Shown: piece after piece, positions 4,473 through 8,597 of the stretch
Layout of the letters: every line of letters starts with the position of its first letter
Position numbering within the stretch: position 1 is the first letter of the stretch
Assembly: GCA_004297315.1 (NCBI GenBank)
Contig: SCTU01000219.1
Coordinates: 1 to 8,597, forward strand
Direction: 5' to 3'
Source of the DNA: Dehalococcoidia bacterium
GTDB lineage: Bacteria > Chloroflexota > Dehalococcoidia > UBA2979
DNA length: 8,597 nt
The notes under the pieces: model-generated
What the model was told of the DNA's origin: nothing
Database searches by the model: none
What the model saw: the letters and a program-made list of their open reading frames with translations, nothing else
Position numbers and translations under genes: made by a program

Positions 4473-7220
4473 ATGACCACCACAACCAGGGAGAACGACG
4501 CTCCGCGACTCAGCGAGCGGATGGTCTACTTCTTCGGCAGGGGTCAGGCTTCGGACGGGCGCGGGCTCCGCGACCTCCTCGGCGGCAAGGGCGCAGGGCT
4601 CGCCGAGATGTCGAGCCTCGGCATCCCGGTGCCGCCCGGCTTCACCATCACGACCGAAGTCTGCAACGCCTTCTATGCGCTCGGCCGGAAGTACCCGGAC
4701 GGCCTCGAGCCCCAGGTGCTCGAGGGCCTGCGCAAGATCGAGGAGCAGGTCGGCGCGAAGTTTGGCGACCCGGAGAACCCGCTGCTCGTCTCCGTGCGCT
4801 CCGGCGCGCGCGTCTCGATGCCGGGCATGATGGACACGATCCTCAACCTCGGTCTGAACGACGTCACGGCCGCGGGGCTCGCCCGGCGCTCGGGCAACGA
4901 GCGCTTCGTCTTCGACTCCTACCGCCGCTTCGTGCAGATGTACGGCGACGTCGTCCTCGGCGTCGGCAAGGCGAGCGACACCGACCACGACCCCTTCGAG
5001 GTGCTGCTCAACGCGAAGAAGAAGGCGCGCGGCGTCGCCGTCGACACTGACCTCACCGCCGCCGACCTCAAGGAACTCGTCGCCGAGTTCAAGGCGCTGG
5101 TCCTGGAGCGCACCGGCCAGCCGTTCCCGGAAGACCCCAAGGTGCAGCTCTGGGGCGCGATCGGCGCCGTGTTCAACTCGTGGGAGACGCCTCGCGCCTC
5201 CGTCTATCGCCAGATGCATGGCTACCCCGACACGTGGGGCACCGCGGTCAACGTGCAGGCGATGGTCTTCGGCAACCTCGGCGACGACTGCGCCACCGGC
5301 GTCCTCTTCACGCGCAACCCGTCCACGGGTGAGCGGCGGATTTTCGGTGAGTTCCTCGTCAACGCGCAGGGCGAGGACGTCGTCGCCGGGACGCGCACGC
5401 CGCAGCCGATCCTGAAGGCGGACTCGAAGGCGGGCCTCGTCTCGCTCGAGGAGTCGATGCCGCAGGCCTACGCCGACCTGGCGGCCGCGTGCGACCGGCT
5501 CGAGTCGCACTTCCGTGACATGCAGGACATCGAGTTCACGATCCAGCAGCAGCGGCTCTGGATCCTCCAGACGCGCGGCGGCAAGCGCTCAGGCGCGGCG
5601 ATGGTCAAGGTCGCGGTCGACATGGTCGACGAGGGCCTGATCACGAAACGCGAGGCGCTGCTCCGCCTCGACCCGGAGCAGCTGGACGAACTCCTCCACC
5701 CGGTGTTCCAGCAGGGCAGCAAGCGCGACGTGATCGCGACCGGCCTTGGTGCGTCCCCGGGCGCGTCCGTGGGCAAGGTCGTCTTCACGCCGGGCGACGC
5801 CGTCCAGTGGGCGGCGCGCGGCGAGGACGTCATCCTCGTGCGCGACGAGACGAGCCCCGAAGACATCGAAGGGATGAAGGACGCGCGCGCGATCCTCACC
5901 GCGCGCGGCGGCATGACCTCGCACGCGGCAGTGGTCGCGCGTGGCATGGGCAAGTGCTGCGTCACCGGCTGCACCGCGCTCGAGATCGACTACGCACACC
6001 GCGAGTTCACCGTGAAGGTCGAGGGCAAGGGCCGCGTGATCGTCCGCGAGGGCGACGTCCTGTCGATCGACGGCACCTCCGGCCAGGTGATCCTCGGCGC
6101 GCTGCCGCTCGAGGCGCCCTCGTTCCCGCCGGAGTACGACCGGCTGATGGGGTGGGTGGACGAGGAGCGGCGCCTGCGCGTGCGCGCGAACGCCGACACG
6201 CCCGAGGACGCCGAGCGCGCGCGCTCGTTCGGCGCGGAGGGCATCGGCCTCTGCCGGACGGAGCACATGTTCTTCGGCGCGGACCGCATCCTGGCCGTGC
6301 GCCAGATGATCCTGTCCCAGACGGAGGAGGAGCGCCGCGCCGCGCTGGCAAAGATCCTCCCCTACCAGCGCGAGGACTTCGTCGGCATCCTGCGCGCGAT
6401 GTCGCCGTTCCCGGTCACCATCCGCCTCCTCGACCCGCCGCTGCACGAGTTCCTCCCGCACACCTCGACCGAGATCGCGGAACTTGCCCAGGTCCTCAAC
6501 CTGCGCGTGGCCGAGGTGGAGCGCCGCGTCGAGGGCCTGCGCGAGGCGAACCCGATGCTCGGGCACCGCGGCGTGCGCCTCGCCATCACGTACCCCGAGA
6601 TCTACGAGATCCAGGTGCGGGCGATCATGGAGGCGGCCTGCGCCCTGAAGGCCGAGGGCGTGGACGTGCACCCGGAGATCATGATCCCGCTCGTCGGCGT
6701 CGAGGCCGAACTCGCGGTATTGCGGGCGCTGACAATCAAGACCGTGGAGCAGGTGCAGCGCGAGTGCGGCGTCGAGGTCGGCTACACCGTCGGCACGATG
6801 ATCGAACTGCCCCGCGCGTGCATGGTCGCTGACCGGATCGCCCAGCACGCGGACTTCTTCTCCTTCGGCACGAACGACCTGACCCAGACCACCTTCGGCC
6901 TCTCGCGCGACGATGCCGGCCGCTTCCTGCCGTCCTACCTCAAGCAGCACGTGCTGGAGCGCGACCCGTTCGTCGAGCTTGACCGCGAGGGCGTCGGTGG
7001 CCTGATCCGGATCGCGATCGAGAAGGGCCGCACCACGAAGCCGGGACTGAAGGTCGGCATCTGCGGTGAGCACGGCGGGAACCCGCCGAGCGTCCACTTC
7101 TGCCACGCGGCCGGCCTCGACTACGTCTCGTGCTCGCCGTACCGCGTGCCGATCGCCCGGCTGGCAGCAGCGCAGGCCGCGCTCGACGGCGAACAGGCAG
7201 CGGGCCCCATCACCGACTAA
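4473..7220 (+). CDS. ppdK: pyruvate, phosphate dikinase (PPDK)
   Basis: PPDK interconverts pyruvate, ATP and phosphate with phosphoenolpyruvate, AMP and pyrophosphate. It lets a cell make PEP for gluconeogenesis or run a pyrophosphate-linked glycolysis. All three domains are present in 915 residues. The N-terminal ATP-grasp part has GGKGAGLAEMSSLG (K39), SVRSGARVSMPGMMDT (R109), GVLFTRNPSTGE and a MQDIEFT...WILQTR segment. The swivelling phosphohistidine domain has GGMTSHAAVVARGMGK with catalytic H484. The C-terminal PEP/pyruvate barrel has GIGLCRTEHMFF, GTMIELPRA, FSFGTNDLTQTTFG (G799) and GICGEHGG with catalytic C864. The ATG at 4473 is chosen because GGAAGG (4459-4464) lies eight bases upstream and the family N-terminus follows; the frame is open back to 4245, but that stretch is leader sequence. 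Compared with the Clostridium symbiosum enzyme, the N-terminus is about 17 residues longer. The gene is divergent from dgt and converges on the next gene with a 9-base gap. No PPDK regulatory kinase gene lies in the window. Confidence 0.98.
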   Translation: MTTTTRENDAPRLSERMVYFFGRGQASDGRGLRDLLGGKGAGLAEMSSLGIPVPPGFTITTEVCNAFYALGRKYPDGLEPQVLEGLRKIEEQVGAKFGDPENPLLVSVRSGARVSMPGMMDTILNLGLNDVTAAGLARRSGNERFVFDSYRRFVQMYGDVVLGVGKASDTDHDPFEVLLNAKKKARGVAVDTDLTAADLKELVAEFKALVLERTGQPFPEDPKVQLWGAIGAVFNSWETPRASVYRQMHGYPDTWGTAVNVQAMVFGNLGDDCATGVLFTRNPSTGERRIFGEFLVNAQGEDVVAGTRTPQPILKADSKAGLVSLEESMPQAYADLAAACDRLESHFRDMQDIEFTIQQQRLWILQTRGGKRSGAAMVKVAVDMVDEGLITKREALLRLDPEQLDELLHPVFQQGSKRDVIATGLGASPGASVGKVVFTPGDAVQWAARGEDVILVRDETSPEDIEGMKDARAILTARGGMTSHAAVVARGMGKCCVTGCTALEIDYAHREFTVKVEGKGRVIVREGDVLSIDGTSGQVILGALPLEAPSFPPEYDRLMGWVDEERRLRVRANADTPEDAERARSFGAEGIGLCRTEHMFFGADRILAVRQMILSQTEEERRAALAKILPYQREDFVGILRAMSPFPVTIRLLDPPLHEFLPHTSTEIAELAQVLNLRVAEVERRVEGLREANPMLGHRGVRLAITYPEIYEIQVRAIMEAACALKAEGVDVHPEIMIPLVGVEAELAVLRALTIKTVEQVQRECGVEVGYTVGTMIELPRACMVADRIAQHADFFSFGTNDLTQTTFGLSRDDAGRFLPSYLKQHVLERDPFVELDREGVGGLIRIAIEKGRTTKPGLKVGICGEHGGNPPSVHFCHAAGLDYVSCSPYRVPIARLAAAQAALDGEQAAGPITD

Positions 7221-7224
7221 CGGC

Positions 7225-7240
7225 CGCTCCTACCGGAGCG
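7225..7240. terminator. short hairpin between the convergent ppdK and zinc-ribbon genes
   Basis: CGCTCC and GGAGCG form a perfect 6-bp stem with loop TACC, and the TAG of the leftward gene (7230-7232) spans the stem-loop junction. It starts five bases after the ppdK stop. There is no T-tract on either strand, so it is not a classical intrinsic terminator. It could mark RNA 3' ends for both genes or be coincidental. Confidence 0.35.
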
Positions 7241-7913
7241 AACGGGCCTCCGCGCAGGCGGAAGCCACGGCGGCCAGCGCACGGTCCGCGGGTCCCCAAG
7301 AGTCAGAGCGGGCGAACTGCAGCGCCACGGCCGTGCCATTGAGGCACTCCGTGAGCACCTGGACGCGTCGGGCGGCACGGTCGGCGGCCTCCTGGGCGGT
7401 CTTCGCGTTTCCCTCGGCCGTCTTCACCTGCCCCTGAAGACGCGCGATCTCCGCGGCGGCGGTCGCGGTGCTCGCCTCGGCGGCAGTCCGGGCGCGTTCC
7501 TGTGCGGTCTGGAGATCGCTGATCTGCTGTCCCGCCGCGTCGATCGCGGTGAGGAGCGCCGCCTCCTTCGTGCGCGCCTCATCGATCGAGGCCTGGAGTA
7601 CCGCGGCGTCTGGCGTAGGGCTCGCGTCCGCGGCCTTCTCGGGTTGTCCTCGATCCAGGCTCAGGAGGAGTGCCACGACGAGCACCGCCGTGGCACCAGC
7701 CCCCAGGGCGACCAGGAACCGCCGCGGGACGTGGACCGAGAATTCCCGGCCGCGGATGCTCCGGGCGCGCGTGGAGGCGCCAGCCGCCGCCTCGCGTGCC
7801 TGTCCCGCGAGCCAGCGGAGTGCGTCGACCCTCGAGGAGGGGGCGGGGGCTCCACAGAAATCGCAGACCGGCCGGGCTGGGTGCAGCGGCCTGCCGCATT
7901 CTGTGCACTTCAT
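7230..7913 (-). CDS. zinc-ribbon, single-pass membrane, coiled-coil protein of unknown function
   Basis: This is a 227-residue protein with an unusual but legible layout. A minimal zinc ribbon opens it: C3, C6, C17 and C20 (KCTECG...VCDFCG). A basic amphipathic linker follows (28-65), then one membrane helix (about 66-86, FLVALGAGATAVLVVALLLSL) with R64-R65 on the inner side, so the ribbon should be cytoplasmic and the rest outside. After a Pro/Thr/Ala spacer comes a long alanine-rich helix with heptad-like charge (about 103-180: LQASIDEARTKEAALLTAI, ISDLQTAQERARTAAEAS). The C-terminus carries two cysteines, in LTECLNGTAVAL and VASACAEA, likely to form a disulphide outside the cell. The ATG at 7913 has GGAG (7922-7925) eight bases upstream. 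The frame is open for 53 codons further (to 8072), but those residues look non-coding and overlap the glmS terminator. The function is unknown; a ribbon tethered to an external coiled coil suggests a scaffold or envelope sensor. Confidence 0.85.
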   Translation of the reverse strand: MKCTECGRPLHPARPVCDFCGAPAPSSRVDALRWLAGQAREAAAGASTRARSIRGREFSVHVPRRFLVALGAGATAVLVVALLLSLDRGQPEKAADASPTPDAAVLQASIDEARTKEAALLTAIDAAGQQISDLQTAQERARTAAEASTATAAAEIARLQGQVKTAEGNAKTAQEAADRAARRVQVLTECLNGTAVALQFARSDSWGPADRALAAVASACAEARSLR

Positions 7914-7943
7914 CTGGAATGCTCCATTTAGGCACGCTTTCGC

Positions 7944-7967
7944 TGGCCGGCCAAAACAAACCGTTTG
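7944..7967. promoter_or_regulatory. paired inverted repeats upstream of the zinc-ribbon gene
   Basis: TGGCCGGCCA (7944-7953) is a perfect 10-bp palindrome. Four bases further, CAAAC and GTTTG (7957-7967) flank one base. Both sit 30-55 bases upstream of the ATG at 7913, where a promoter or operator would be expected after the glmS terminator. The only promoter-like match on the minus strand is TTGGCC, 18 bases, TAAATG (-10 at 7925-7930), which is weak and would give an almost leaderless mRNA. A regulatory role is not established. Confidence 0.25.
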
Positions 7968-8022
7968 AAGGGAGAACGACGGACCCTCGTTCGGCGTTCC
8001 GCCGCAAAGTGGGGAATCGGGG

Positions 8023-8056
8023 AAAACAGGACGGCGCCGGTCACCCGACGCCGTCC
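8023..8056 (-). terminator. intrinsic (rho-independent) terminator of glmS
   Basis: Reading leftward, GGACGGCG plus TCGG pairs with CCGG plus CGCCGTCC. This gives a 12-bp stem (one G-U pair) closed by a GUGA tetraloop (8041-8044) and followed at once by TGTTTT (8028-8023). It lies 35 bases past the glmS stop, on the correct strand, and precedes the next leftward gene, so it separates the two transcription units. Confidence 0.9.
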
Positions 8057-8091
8057 CCCCCCGAAGCCGCACGGGCTGTGGCGGCGCGTGG

Positions 8092-8597
8092 CTACTCCAC
8101 CACGACGGTCTTTGCGAGGTTCCTCGGCTGGTCGACGTCCGCGCCGCGCTCTGTGGCGATGTAGTACGCGAGCAGTTGTAGCGGCACCACGCTCACCAGC
8201 GGCGTAAGGCTCGGGTCGACCTCGGGCAACTCGATGATGTCCGAGGCGATGCCATCGAGCGACCGGTCGTCCCGCGACACCATCGCGATCACCTCACCAC
8301 GCCGGGCCCGCACTTGCTCGATGTTCGAGCGCATCTTGTCGAAGACCTCGTCGCGCGGGGCGATCGCGAGCGTCGGCATGTGCTCGTCGATCAGCGCGAT
8401 CGGCCCGTGCTTCATCTCGCCCGCGGCGTAGCCCTCGGCGTGGATGTAGGAGACTTCCTTCAACTTGAGCGCCCCCTCGAGGGCGACCGGGAAGCCGAGG
8501 CCGCGCCCCAGGAACAGGAAATCCTCGACCTGCGCATACTTCGTCGCGATCGTCTCAATGTGGCCCGCGCCATCGGCGAGGCCCTCGACGCCGCGGG
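8092..8597 (-). CDS. glmS: glutamine-fructose-6-phosphate aminotransferase (isomerizing), C-terminal part
   Basis: GlmS makes glucosamine-6-phosphate from fructose-6-phosphate and glutamine, the first step towards UDP-GlcNAc and the cell envelope. The window holds the last 167 residues of about 600, all within the second sugar-isomerase (SIS) domain; the glutaminase half lies beyond base 8597. Diagnostic segments are LFLGRGLGFPVALEGALKLKE (split here: LFLGRGLGFP at 27-36, VALEGALKLKE at 37-47), SYIHAEGYAAGEMKHGPIAL (49-68) and the C-terminal PRNLAKTVVVE. Residues matching the E. coli isomerase site are E40 (E481), K44 (K485), E47 (E488), H63 (H504) and K162 (K603, the fructose-6-phosphate Schiff-base lysine), so this domain looks catalytically intact. 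The stop is TAG at 8092-8094. A strong intrinsic terminator follows, so the downstream zinc-ribbon gene is not simply its operon partner. No glmS ribozyme can be assessed, because the 5' end is outside the window. Confidence 0.97.
   Translation of the reverse strand, partial: RGVEGLADGAGHIETIATKYAQVEDFLFLGRGLGFPVALEGALKLKEVSYIHAEGYAAGEMKHGPIALIDEHMPTLAIAPRDEVFDKMRSNIEQVRARRGEVIAMVSRDDRSLDGIASDIIELPEVDPSLTPLVSVVPLQLLAYYIATERGADVDQPRNLAKTVVVE

Noticed and set aside
5589..7106. 505-residue minus-strand open frame (and a similar one at 4383-5510) over ppdK
   Set aside because: ppdK carries all its catalytic motifs on the other strand; these frames are composed of Arg, Asp, His and Ala with no recognisable domain.
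7914..8072. Upstream extension of the zinc-ribbon gene by 53 codons
   Set aside because: It would run through the glmS terminator, and the peptide has no conserved look. The ATG at 7913 has GGAG at ideal spacing and starts directly at the zinc ribbon.
1..8597. Search for CRISPR arrays, tRNA genes, insertion sequences, toxin-antitoxin or defence modules
   Set aside because: No repeated spacer units, tRNA-like cloverleaf, transposase motifs or defence-type domains were found on either strand.

Overview
The window is GC-rich bacterial chromosome, densely packed with genes on both strands. It has no tRNA, rRNA, CRISPR array, insertion sequence or phage gene. The gene set (DNA primase, dGTPase-family HD phosphohydrolase, pyruvate phosphate dikinase, GlmS, and membrane-anchored SH3b/CARDB and zinc-ribbon proteins) would fit a high-GC Chloroflexota bacterium. 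That lineage call is inference only: some actinobacterial or other deep-branching Gram-positive-like lineages could look similar, and no marker gene here settles it.

Bases 1-4243 read as one leftward (minus-strand) run: a dGTPase-like gene (dgt), two membrane-anchored SH3b/CARDB proteins joined by a 4-base ATGA overlap, a small DinB-like helical protein, and the start of dnaG, which leaves the window at base 1. The dgt-dnaG pair is nucleotide and replication metabolism. The three genes between them are the unusual part of the window. The first SH3b gene appears to lack a canonical start codon: its transmembrane segment and the first half of its SH3 domain lie upstream of the only usable GTG, and the best full-length start is an ATC behind a perfect GGAGG.

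Bases 4244-4472 form a divergent intergenic region between dgt and ppdK. It holds a plausible sigma-70-type promoter for ppdK and a leader rich in inverted repeats, including a perfect 8-bp-stem hairpin just before the ribosome binding site. Bases 4473-7220 encode a complete pyruvate phosphate dikinase with all its signature motifs.

On the far side, a leftward gene (7230-7913) for a zinc-ribbon, transmembrane, coiled-coil protein converges on ppdK with only 9 bases between the stop codons. Upstream of it is the 3' end of glmS, followed by a very clear intrinsic terminator, so glmS is a separate transcription unit. I found no coherent novel multi-gene system. The best candidates for something undescribed are the SH3b/CARDB pair embedded in the dgt-dnaG operon and the structured ppdK leader.
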